A stretch of 64,000 nucleotides of DNA from Aureisphaera galaxeae (lineage in GTDB: Bacteria; Bacteroidota; Bacteroidia; Flavobacteriales; Flavobacteriaceae), in NCBI RefSeq assembly GCF_028561275.1, contig NZ_JAQQTF010000002.1:590812-654811 (forward strand). Reading direction: 5' to 3'. The stretch's first letter is position 1. Every line of letters starts with the position of its first letter. Under the pieces are notes generated by a model. The model saw only the letters and a list, made by a program, of their open reading frames with translations. It was not told the DNA's origin and made no database searches. Position numbers and translations under genes: made by a program. Shown here one piece after another: positions 19,127 to 24,663 of this stretch.

Positions 19127-19830
19127 AGAAGAAGTCACAAATAATTCAATTAACCGCCGGTCGCGGACCGGCGGAATGTTGTTGGGTGGTGTCGCAGGTA
19201 TTGAAATTCTTTGTGGAAGACCTTAAAGCGCATCGATTGTCTTATGAAGTATTGGATCGGCAGAAAGGACCGGAAAACAGTACGTTGCAGTCGGCCACGG
19301 TGCAAGTAGAAGGAGAGATTCCTGAAGGATTTATAGAGTCCTGGTTGGGTACGATACAATGGATAGGAAAGTCGGAATACCGGAAATTTCACAAGCGGAA
19401 GAATTGGTTCATAGGAATGTTTGCTTTGGAAACCACTACCGAAACTGCCCTTTTGGAAAAGGATCTGAAATTTCAGGCCATGCGCAGTTCGGGACCGGGT
19501 GGGCAACATGTTAGCAAGACCAATTCGGCCGTTCGGGTAATGCACATTCCTACAGGAGTGAGTGTGCAGGTCATGGACAGTCGTTCTCAACATCAGAATA
19601 AGAAGATTGCCCGAGAGCGTTTAAAGGCCAAACTGAATGCATCGCACAGGGAAACCCTGAAGAAGCAGATAGAACAGCAATGGGAGAACCATTTGCAATT
19701 AACCCGGGGAAATCCGATTCGCGTATTTACGGGATCCGATTTTAAACCGAAGAAGGTGAAGAAGACGAATAAGGCGAAACGTCAACAGGATAAAATGGAA
19801 CTAAAGAAAGGATTTGATCAAGAATATTGA
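19123..19830 (+). CDS. prfH: Peptide chain release factor homologue PrfH
   Basis: 235 residues. The N-terminus IIQLTAGRGPAECCWVV is characteristic of PrfH, and the catalytic loop is SSGPGGQHVSKT with GGQ at 126-128. The C-terminal tail is strongly basic (KPKKVKKTNKAKR). There is no stop-codon recognition domain of the RF1/RF2 type. PrfH is known to release peptides from ribosomes damaged in the decoding centre, in partnership with RtcB2. It is the last protein gene of the operon and ends seven bases before promoter C. Confidence 0.92.
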   Translation: MKKKSQIIQLTAGRGPAECCWVVSQVLKFFVEDLKAHRLSYEVLDRQKGPENSTLQSATVQVEGEIPEGFIESWLGTIQWIGKSEYRKFHKRKNWFIGMFALETTTETALLEKDLKFQAMRSSGPGGQHVSKTNSAVRVMHIPTGVSVQVMDSRSQHQNKKIARERLKAKLNASHRETLKKQIEQQWENHLQLTRGNPIRVFTGSDFKPKKVKKTNKAKRQQDKMELKKGFDQEY

Positions 19831-19836
19831 ATTAAT

Positions 19837-19868
19837 TTGGAATTGAAGGGTCAATTCCATCATATTTG
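19837..19868 (+). promoter_or_regulatory. Promoter C with palindromic operator
   Basis: TTG (19837-19839), 21-bp spacer, CATATTTG (19861-19868). Nearly the whole spacer is a perfect inverted repeat, GGAATTGA-AGGG-TCAATTCC (19839-19858). There is no T-tract after it, so an operator fits better than a prfH terminator. A repressor bound here would block the promoter. Confidence 0.6.
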
Positions 19869-19876
19869 CAACACAA

Positions 19877-19990
19877 ATGAAGACAAGAATGTCATATTAC
19901 GTCCCGCAACAAGAGTTATGTCTCTATAGTCTTTGCTCCGAACATAGTGAGCGAACAGGGCGTTGTATGTCTTTTTTTGAAGTGTTTTAG
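19877..19990 (+). CDS. Leader ORF C (37 codons)
   Basis: Starts MKTRMSYYVPQQELC just after the likely transcription start, leaving a leader of only a few bases (an internal ATG at 19889 is possible). Near its end GGGCG (19958-19962) and TATGTCT (19966-19972) are each complementary to parts of the terminator hairpin (20027-20031 and 20032-20038). Same design as A, B and D but with different sequence. Confidence 0.4.
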   Translation: MKTRMSYYVPQQELCLYSLCSEHSERTGRCMSFFEVF

Positions 19991-20023
19991 CATGAAATAA
20001 CTAAAATAATCGCAATAAAGTAG

Positions 20024-20053
20024 AAGCGCCCAGACATATTGGGCGCTTTTTTT
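20024..20053 (+). terminator. Terminator after leader ORF C
   Basis: AAGCGCCCA (20024-20032), 7-nt loop, TGGGCGCTT (20040-20048), then T-tract to 20053. The stretch 20054-20153 that follows is AT-rich and shows no gene. Confidence 0.8.
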
Positions 20054-20153
20054 ATGAATTTTTTTGAGTTACAAAATGAAGTAAGTAAAAACATAAAATA
20101 AGCACATTGGAAGATGAAACAATTGGGAGACAGACAGTTGTGAAAAACCAACG

Positions 20154-20230
20154 ATATCTGCTGTAAAGCGGACAGGGATACTATATGCTTTTATGATTGT
20201 AACTAATTGATAATCAATAAAATAAATCCA
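20154..20230 (+). promoter_or_regulatory. Conserved upstream box, copy 2 (before leader D)
   Basis: Second copy of the box at 15074-15150. Here the inner dyad is the perfect 13-bp palindrome ATTGAT-A-ATCAAT (20206-20218). Conservation runs ATATCTGCT, AAGCGGACA, GGAT, ATGCTT, TAACTAA, TGATAATCAA. Confidence 0.65.
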
Positions 20231-20238
20231 AAAAAGCC

Positions 20239-20269
20239 TTGTGTAATTCAAAAAAGAGTTTCATCTTTG
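20239..20269 (+). promoter_or_regulatory. Promoter D (leader D and tRNA array)
   Basis: TTG (20239-20241), 20-bp spacer starting TGTAATTCAAAAA as in promoter B, CATCTTTG (20262-20269). No other promoter is evident before the first tRNA at 20497. Confidence 0.65.
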
Positions 20270-20301
20270 TCCCAACAAAAACAATAACAAATAGTACTGA
20301 A

Positions 20302-20427
20302 ATGAAGTATCAAGTTCAACATCCATTACATCTTAATCCCGTACTCTGTTCGCCGGAGTATTTGGGCTTATATAGTAGTGAACAGTCCGTTTCAGTAACA
20401 AAGGAGATGATATATGTCGTGACCTAA
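20302..20427 (+). CDS. Leader ORF D (41 codons)
   Basis: Starts MKYQVQHPLHLNP. Near its end it contains GGAGATG (20403-20409), complementary to CATCTCC (20456-20462) in the left arm and loop of the terminator. The frame can be extended upstream to a TTG at 20239, but that is the promoter itself. The tRNA array begins 16 bases past the terminator T-tract, so read-through here would control the array. Confidence 0.45.
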   Translation: MKYQVQHPLHLNPVLCSPEYLGLYSSEQSVSVTKEMIYVVT

Positions 20428-20452
20428 GGGTATAGGCATAAAAGATATAAAG

Positions 20453-20481
20453 AAGCATCTCCGAAACGAGGTGCTTTTTTT
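20453..20481 (+). terminator. Terminator after leader ORF D
   Basis: AAGCATCTC (20453-20461), loop CGAAAC, GAGGTGCTT (20468-20476) with one wobble pair, then seven T. Confidence 0.8.
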
Positions 20482-20496
20482 ATGAATTAAACTTTT

Positions 20497-20583
20497 GGAA
20501 GGACAAGCCAATTGGCGGTGGCCACGGTCTTGAAAACCGTTCGGAGCTAACGACTCGTGTGGGTTCGACTCCCACTCCTTCCG
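20497..20583 (+). tRNA. tRNA-Ser(TGA)
   Basis: Acceptor GGAAGGA/TCCTTCC with discriminator G, anticodon loop CTTGAAA (TGA), long variable arm and T loop TTCGACT. CCA is not encoded. First gene of the array. Confidence 0.9.
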
Positions 20584-20598
20584 CTAATTAGAATATAT

Positions 20599-20671
20599 GC
20601 GGGAATGGCGAAACGGTAAACGCGCCTGATTTAGGATCAGGAGACTGGGAGTTCGAATCTCTCTTCCCGTA
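20599..20671 (+). tRNA. tRNA-Leu(TAG), short variable loop, copy 1
   Basis: Acceptor GCGGGAA/TTCCCGT, discriminator A, anticodon loop TTTAGGA (TAG). The variable region is only 5 nt (AGACT) and the gene is 73 nt, a class I shape, whereas bacterial Leu tRNAs normally have a long variable arm. An identical copy is at 21265. Confidence 0.85.
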
Positions 20672-20675
20672 CGAC

Positions 20676-20749
20676 GCTCCACTAGCCCAAATGGTAGAGG
20701 CATCGGGTTTAAGCCCCGTGTAGTCTTGGTTCGAATCCAAGGTGGAGTA
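20676..20749 (+). tRNA. tRNA-Leu(TAA), short variable loop
   Basis: Acceptor GCTCCAC/GTGGAGT, discriminator A, anticodon loop TTTAAGC (TAA), T loop TTCGAAT. The variable region is about 5 nt and the gene 74 nt, again a class I shape for a Leu anticodon. An interrupted copy is at 21342. Confidence 0.85.
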
Positions 20750-20764
20750 CAAAAGTCTCAAATT

Positions 20765-20852
20765 GGAGAGTAGGTAAATACTGGTTTGTTACGCTCGTCT
20801 GCTAAACGAGTTCACGGTAAACGTGGTGAAGGTTCGATTCCTTCACTCTCCG
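20765..20852 (+). tRNA. tRNA-Ser(GCT)
   Basis: Acceptor GGAGAGT/ACTCTCC with discriminator G, anticodon loop CTGCTAA (GCT), long variable arm, T loop TTCGATT. Confidence 0.9.
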
Positions 20853-20857
20853 CAAAA

Positions 20858-20930
20858 GACAAGGTGGCTGAATGGTAAGGCAGCGGATTGCAAGTCCGTC
20901 ATTTTGCGGGTTCGATTCCTGTCCTTGTCT
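20858..20930 (+). tRNA. tRNA-Cys(GCA)
   Basis: Acceptor GACAAGG/CCTTGTC, discriminator T (usual for Cys is U), anticodon loop TTGCAAG (GCA). Confidence 0.9.
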
Positions 20931-20935
20931 CTAAA

Positions 20936-21022
20936 GGAAGTGTTGAGCAATTGGTTGGCTCGCTAGACTGTAAATCTAGTCTGCTCCGCAGCGTGTAGGT
21001 TCGAATCCTACCACTTCCACCA
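20936..21022 (+). tRNA. tRNA-Tyr(GTA)
   Basis: Acceptor GGAAGTG/CACTTCC, discriminator A followed by an encoded CCA, anticodon loop CTGTAAA (GTA), long variable arm. Confidence 0.9.
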
Positions 21023-21099
21023 AGTACTGGGGGTCGATCGACCAGGGCAAGCGACTGTCTCTCGCGAGCTTAACCCACCCGGGGGTGGGACCGGTACTT
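21023..21099 (+). tRNA. tRNA-Asp(GTC)-like cloverleaf with tetraloop D and T arms
   Basis: AGTACTG (21023-21029) pairs with CGGTACT (21092-21098) as an acceptor stem. The anticodon arm is GCGA-CTGTCTC-TCGC, giving anticodon GTC with the invariant T33. The D arm is the palindrome GGTC-GATC-GACC (21032-21043) and the T arm is CCCACC-CGGG-GGTGGG (21074-21089). Neither loop has the standard GG or TTCnAAT residues, so the usual elbow contact cannot form. It abuts the Tyr gene directly. It may be a degenerate tRNA, a decoy or another RNA. Confidence 0.55.
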
Positions 21100-21103
21100 T
21101 ACA

Positions 21104-21176
21104 CTGGGAAGATAACGATTGGAAGTTTACCCGCTTTGGATGCGGGAGGTTGCAGGTTCGAGCCCTGCTTCCCAGA
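21104..21176 (+). tRNA. tRNA-Pro(TGG)
   Basis: Acceptor CTGGGAA/TTCCCAG, discriminator A, anticodon loop TTTGGAT (TGG), T loop TTCGAGC. Confidence 0.9.
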
Positions 21177-21180
21177 CAAA

Positions 21181-21254
21181 TGCTCTGTTCGTATAATGGT
21201 TAGTACGCCACACTTTCTATGTGGAAATAGGGGTTCGATTCCCCTACAGAGTAC
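21181..21254 (+). tRNA. tRNA-Glu(TTC)
   Basis: Acceptor TGCTCTG/CAGAGTA with one wobble pair, anticodon loop CTTTCTA (TTC), T loop TTCGATT. Confidence 0.85.
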
Positions 21255-21264
21255 GACATAAAAT

Positions 21265-21337
21265 GCGGGAATGGCGAAACGGTAAACGCGCCTGATTTAG
21301 GATCAGGAGACTGGGAGTTCGAATCTCTCTTCCCGTA
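21265..21337 (+). tRNA. tRNA-Leu(TAG), short variable loop, copy 2
   Basis: Identical over its full length to 20599-20671. Together with the next gene it forms a duplicated Leu(TAG)-Leu(TAA) unit within the array. Confidence 0.85.
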
Positions 21338-21341
21338 CAAT

Positions 21342-21458
21342 GCTCCACTAGCCCAAATGGTAGAGATTGGCGAACAAAAACAATTGTTTTTGTGAAGGTA
21401 GCGAACGAAGTTCGGGTTTAAGCCCCGTGTAGTCTTGGTTCGAATCCAAGGTGGAGTA
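21342..21458 (+). pseudogene. tRNA-Leu(TAA) copy interrupted by a 46-nt palindromic insert
   Basis: Identical to the tRNA at 20676 except that the three bases between the D arm and the anticodon stem are replaced by 46 nt (21366-21411). The insert contains a perfect 20-bp palindrome at 21374-21393 (ACAAAAACAA and its reverse complement). Everything else, including acceptor, anticodon and T arms, is intact. It is either a broken duplicate or a tRNA with an intron-like insert. Confidence 0.75.
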
Positions 21459-21462
21459 CCAT

Positions 21463-21533
21463 AGACCCATAGTGTAACGGTAGCACACAAGATTTTGATT
21501 CTTGGGGTATAGGTTCGAATCCTATTGGGTTTT
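21463..21533 (+). tRNA. tRNA-Gln(TTG)
   Basis: Acceptor AGACCCA/TGGGTTT with one wobble, anticodon loop TTTTGAT (TTG), T loop TTCGAAT. Confidence 0.88.
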
Positions 21534-21541
21534 CAAAAAAT

Positions 21542-21616
21542 GGTGTCTTTAGTTTATTCGGTAAAACACCTCACTGTGACTGAGGAGAACAGGGTTCGAA
21601 TCCCGAAGACACCCCA
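21542..21616 (+). tRNA. tRNA-His(GTG)
   Basis: G-1 at 21542, acceptor GTGTCTT/AAGACAC, discriminator C, encoded CCA (21614-21616), anticodon loop CTGTGAC (GTG). The extra 5' G and C73 are the His identity pair. Its 3' half from the T loop on is repeated at 24143. Confidence 0.9.
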
Positions 21617-21641
21617 ACTATGTTATCATTTACTTAAATGA
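21595..21641 (+). repeat. att-like direct repeat, left copy
   Basis: Covers the T loop to 3' end of tRNA-His plus 25 bp downstream, ending CTTAAATGA. Identical in all 47 positions to 24143-24189. Confidence 0.9.
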
Positions 21642-21704
21642 TTTCTGTAATTCTAAAGCTCGTAAATAAGGTATTATCCTCCTTAGTAAATAGTGTTTAC
21701 CCTG

Positions 21705-21769
21705 TTGATTTTCAATTGGTTTGTGAATATTTTTGGGGTTATCATGTTAAAACGGGATACCGTTTTAAC
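21705..21769 (+). promoter_or_regulatory. Cassette promoter with downstream palindromic operator
   Basis: TTG (21705-21707), 20-bp spacer and TATTTTTG (21728-21735) form a good -33/-7 promoter. About 10 bp after the -7 box is a perfect inverted repeat GTTAAAACGG-GATA-CCGTTTTAAC (21746-21769), placed just past the expected transcription start. It could be a repressor site or a hairpin at the 5' end of the mRNA. The placement makes ATG 21785 the natural start of the first gene. Confidence 0.65.
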
Positions 21770-21784
21770 ACAAATACAAAAGAT

Positions 21785-22672
21785 ATGCCTGATAAAAATT
21801 TATTTAATACGTCGGATTTAATCAAAAAAGTAGCAAAAAAATCAGCAACTGTTAAGACTATAGAGGTTCTAAATAATGCCACCTTTAGTACTATATATTT
21901 GAATAAACCTAAGAAGAAAAGACCTACCCATTCTTCTGGATCCATTCTTTCTTGGGATGGAAATAAACGGGAAGTTTTGAGATTTGAAAATGAACATGCT
22001 TTATTGCTGGTGGGGACCAAGGGTAATGAGGGAGATATCGTGGTTAAGAACAGCTTCGGAAACTATTCCATACACCTTAATGGTAATGAGGGTCAGTGCT
22101 TAATTTATGATAGTAAAAAACGTAAGGTGTTTAATATTGATGGCGAAAATGCAAATATGCATGTAGGTGCCAAAGGAAAACAGGGCGATATTTATTTATA
22201 TAATAATAAAGGACTTAATACGGTCCATTTAAGCGGACAGGCTGGTGATATAGTTCTTAAGAACGGGGATGCTGCCGAACATTTTGATGTAGCAGAAAAT
22301 GTCTTGGCAAATCCCGGAACTATTATGGTTCTCAACTCTGATGGTAAATTAATACCGAGCGATGAAGCCTATAATACTAAAGTAGTTGGGGTGGTGGCCG
22401 GAGCTGGGGATTATAAACCCGCCATCTTATTGGATGCCGATGAAAATAGTACTAATCGTGTTCCAATTTCCATACTGGGAAAAGTTACCTGTAAAGCGGA
22501 TGCTACCAATGAACCTATACAAGTGGGAGATATGCTTACCACTTCGATATTACCTGGTCATGCCATGAAGGCAACCGATTTTAAAAAATCTTTTGGAGCT
22601 ATTGTTGGTAAGGCATTGACTTCATTAACCAAGGGTACAGGATATGTAAATATGTTGGTAAGCCTCCAATAA
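21785..22672 (+). CDS. Repeat-rich protein with tail-fibre/surface-type C-terminal domain
   Basis: ATG 21785 is chosen because the promoter lies upstream of it; the frame is open to an ATG at 21638 at the edge of the direct repeat. 295 residues. Positions about 70-165 hold Gly-rich repeats (VGTKGNEGDIVVKN, VGAKGKQGDIYLYN, SGQAGDIVLKNG), followed by AEHFDV and a C-terminal domain of about 125 residues (VVGVVAGAGDYKPAIL, VGDMLTTSILPGHAMKATD, IVGKALTSL). That C-terminal module is widespread on bacterial surface and tail-like proteins. No signal peptide is seen. Its partner gene follows after 9 bp. Confidence 0.7.
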   Translation: MPDKNLFNTSDLIKKVAKKSATVKTIEVLNNATFSTIYLNKPKKKRPTHSSGSILSWDGNKREVLRFENEHALLLVGTKGNEGDIVVKNSFGNYSIHLNGNEGQCLIYDSKKRKVFNIDGENANMHVGAKGKQGDIYLYNNKGLNTVHLSGQAGDIVLKNGDAAEHFDVAENVLANPGTIMVLNSDGKLIPSDEAYNTKVVGVVAGAGDYKPAILLDADENSTNRVPISILGKVTCKADATNEPIQVGDMLTTSILPGHAMKATDFKKSFGAIVGKALTSLTKGTGYVNMLVSLQ

Positions 22673-22681
22673 TAGAATAGT

Positions 22682-24127
22682 ATGGATACTCCTGTAAAAG
22701 ATCAATTTGAAAAATGGCACTTGAGTCCTCAACTCGTAAAAATAACAGAAACTTCAGAAAAAATATTTAGTTATGCTAGTTCCTTTTATTCCGCGATAGA
22801 TACTTTTAAGACATTGGGGGTTATGTTAGGATTTTTTGAGGAAGAAGATCCTATAGGTAAGATGAATGCATTAATCGCAAAAATATCTCAACAAATTGAA
22901 GATATAAGAATTAAGCTAATCGAGATAGAACAGCACGTAATAGCAACATCACTTTTGGAAATTAGAAGAGATCTTGATAGTTTCAATGGGCAGGCTAACT
23001 CGAATACCATTTCTGCACTAGCATATCTTTCCGAGAAAAAGAGGGTTGGGCTAGAAAATATGGATGCCCAAATTAGCAGTAGCTTTTTTGACGCTCAAAA
23101 ATCCTCCCTGGATATTGTGTCGAAAATTGTGGAACCAAGTCATTGGCAACTGGCTTTTGGAACTTACAAGGTATACAAAGACATGTGGAATGGAGAAGTA
23201 AAACCAAAAGCGAATGATGGTGTAGTTTGGGATTATAGACTGGCTTTACCCGTATATCTCAATGTATTAGTGAGTCGATATATTGTATTTATTGCTTCTA
23301 GTGAGAGCTATCAGATGGAGCATAAAGGGTTTATGAAAAATCATGTTCGGTTTTTGTTTAATAATGTTTACAAAAAAATTGTAAGATCAATTGTTACAGC
23401 TAAGGTTCCCGAGTTTGACCAAATGAAGTACTTAATTCCATTAATGGAGGACAAAAACTTCTTCTATATGTACTTTCCCAACCCCAAGCATACTAAGGTT
23501 GATAGTCATTTTAGAGCTATACATGGATGGGGAATTGAGTTCATCCTTGAAAAGTTTGTCCCCGCTGGTAAATGGCGAAGGGAGAATTACTTATACGGTG
23601 CAATCGAGGCGTATACTGGATCTCGTCTTATAGAAGAATATCCTATTGAAGATTTCGATAAGATAAAACCCCTTTTTAAGATTCCTGAAGTCACTTCTAA
23701 GCATATCTGGAATGGACATTCTTGGTGGTGGCATAAATGGAAAGGTATTTTCGATTCTCAACCCATTCCGAAAGCGGTCCATGAATGGTACGATAGGTTT
23801 AGGGTCAAGTTTTTTTTGCTCAATGAAAAACAGAAAAAGGAACTATATGTAAAATTAGGACTCGTTAAACTACATAAACAATTAAGGCAAATGTATTCAA
23901 CTTTTGATATGAAATTGCCAATTGAATTAGAAACGGAATATACAGGATTGGCAATCAAGAAAACATTTTCTGATTACTGCCGTACCACTGGACAAACAAC
24001 AAACAAAAATTCAACCGTTAGCCTAAAGGAAATAGCATATAATCTTGGGCATCCTAAAAGTATTTTGTCTGTCGAAATACCTGTCTCCATAAAAAATGCA
24101 CTCAGTATAGGTTGGAAGCCTGTTTAA
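22682..24127 (+). CDS. Uncharacterised helical cassette protein
   Basis: 481 residues, not recognised. Residues 1-70 include a Phe/Tyr/Ser-rich amphipathic stretch and GVMLGFFEEEDP; 60-130 is a strongly predicted coiled coil (ALIAKISQQIEDIRIKLIE). The middle contains VYLNVLVSRYIVFIAS, mildly hydrophobic, and the rest is mixed with many Trp and Tyr. There is no signal peptide or nuclease motif. An all-helical toxin or effector delivered with the repeat protein is a possibility, based only on layout. AT-rich codon use sets the pair apart from the flanking genome. Confidence 0.55.
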   Translation: MDTPVKDQFEKWHLSPQLVKITETSEKIFSYASSFYSAIDTFKTLGVMLGFFEEEDPIGKMNALIAKISQQIEDIRIKLIEIEQHVIATSLLEIRRDLDSFNGQANSNTISALAYLSEKKRVGLENMDAQISSSFFDAQKSSLDIVSKIVEPSHWQLAFGTYKVYKDMWNGEVKPKANDGVVWDYRLALPVYLNVLVSRYIVFIASSESYQMEHKGFMKNHVRFLFNNVYKKIVRSIVTAKVPEFDQMKYLIPLMEDKNFFYMYFPNPKHTKVDSHFRAIHGWGIEFILEKFVPAGKWRRENYLYGAIEAYTGSRLIEEYPIEDFDKIKPLFKIPEVTSKHIWNGHSWWWHKWKGIFDSQPIPKAVHEWYDRFRVKFFLLNEKQKKELYVKLGLVKLHKQLRQMYSTFDMKLPIELETEYTGLAIKKTFSDYCRTTGQTTNKNSTVSLKEIAYNLGHPKSILSVEIPVSIKNALSIGWKPV

Positions 24128-24142
24128 ACTTGCGGTGTTTGT

Positions 24143-24189
24143 TTCGAATCCCGAAGACACCCCAACTATGTTATCATTTACTTAAATGA
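24143..24189 (+). repeat. att-like direct repeat, right copy
   Basis: Exact copy of 21595-21641. Only the T loop and 3' strand of the acceptor are present, so no tRNA is encoded here. Confidence 0.9.
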
Positions 24190-24247
24190 CTTTGAAGGAG
24201 GGATATAGGTTGCTATTTTTGAGAATAGTCATTAATCCATTCATCAA

Positions 24248-24655
24248 ATGAAAAACATATTTTTACTCCTAGCTTTTCTGTCTGTTCCACTTTGTATGGG
24301 CTTGGCACAAACAGATGAATCCATTACTTCAATGGATTTTGTTGAGGTTGTCGACAACCAAGTAGAAGAGACCGTATATTATTATGAAAACAACTGGTTG
24401 GTGCTTAGAAAAAAGGCAATCGAAGATAAGGCTATCAAAGACTATGGGCTATTTATAAGCCCAGCTACCGAAAAAGACCCTGCCTATATTGTTCTTGTTA
24501 CGACCTATGCCAATAAAGAACAATTCGACAATCGTGAGAACTACTTTGGTAAATTGATAGAAGCTCGGGGAGAACGAAAACTTTTGAATGAAAAACAACC
24601 TTCCGAATTCCGGAAATTCACGGCGGGTTCCGAGAAGCTAAAAAAACTCTTTTGA
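24248..24655 (+). CDS. Hypothetical secreted protein
   Basis: 135 residues with a clear signal peptide (MKNIFLLLAFLSVPLC, cut after GLAQ). The mature part is acidic to neutral with YYYENNWLVLR and a possible stress-related alpha/beta fold (AYIVLVTTYANKEQF). I do not recognise the family. It is the first gene beyond the cassette and is likely part of the original chromosome. Confidence 0.65.
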   Translation: MKNIFLLLAFLSVPLCMGLAQTDESITSMDFVEVVDNQVEETVYYYENNWLVLRKKAIEDKAIKDYGLFISPATEKDPAYIVLVTTYANKEQFDNRENYFGKLIEARGERKLLNEKQPSEFRKFTAGSEKLKKLF

Positions 24656-24663
24656 AATAGAAA

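Larger units (their letters stand above)
21595..24189 (+). mobile_element. Integrase-free 2.5-kb cassette in the tRNA-His 3' end
   Basis: A 47-bp perfect direct repeat, starting TTCGAATCCCGAAG in the T arm of tRNA-His and running past its end, occurs at 21595-21641 and 24143-24189. Between them lie two co-oriented genes with their own promoter and operator. No integrase, transposase or relaxase is present, so it would need recombination functions from elsewhere. The tRNA gene stays whole because the repeat restores its 3' end, a typical outcome of site-specific integration in tRNA genes. Confidence 0.8.

Noticed and set aside
17159-19600. Several minus-strand ORFs within rtcB2 to prfH
   Set aside because: All lie antisense to conserved genes and have low-complexity Ser/Pro/His content.
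21200-21490. Minus-strand ORF of 96 codons across tRNA genes
   Set aside because: It is wholly antisense to Glu, Leu and Gln tRNA genes; such ORFs are a common artefact.
24187-24252. A 21-codon ORF starting at the right direct repeat
   Set aside because: Its ATG is just the shared end of the repeat; overlaps the next gene's start region and looks non-coding.
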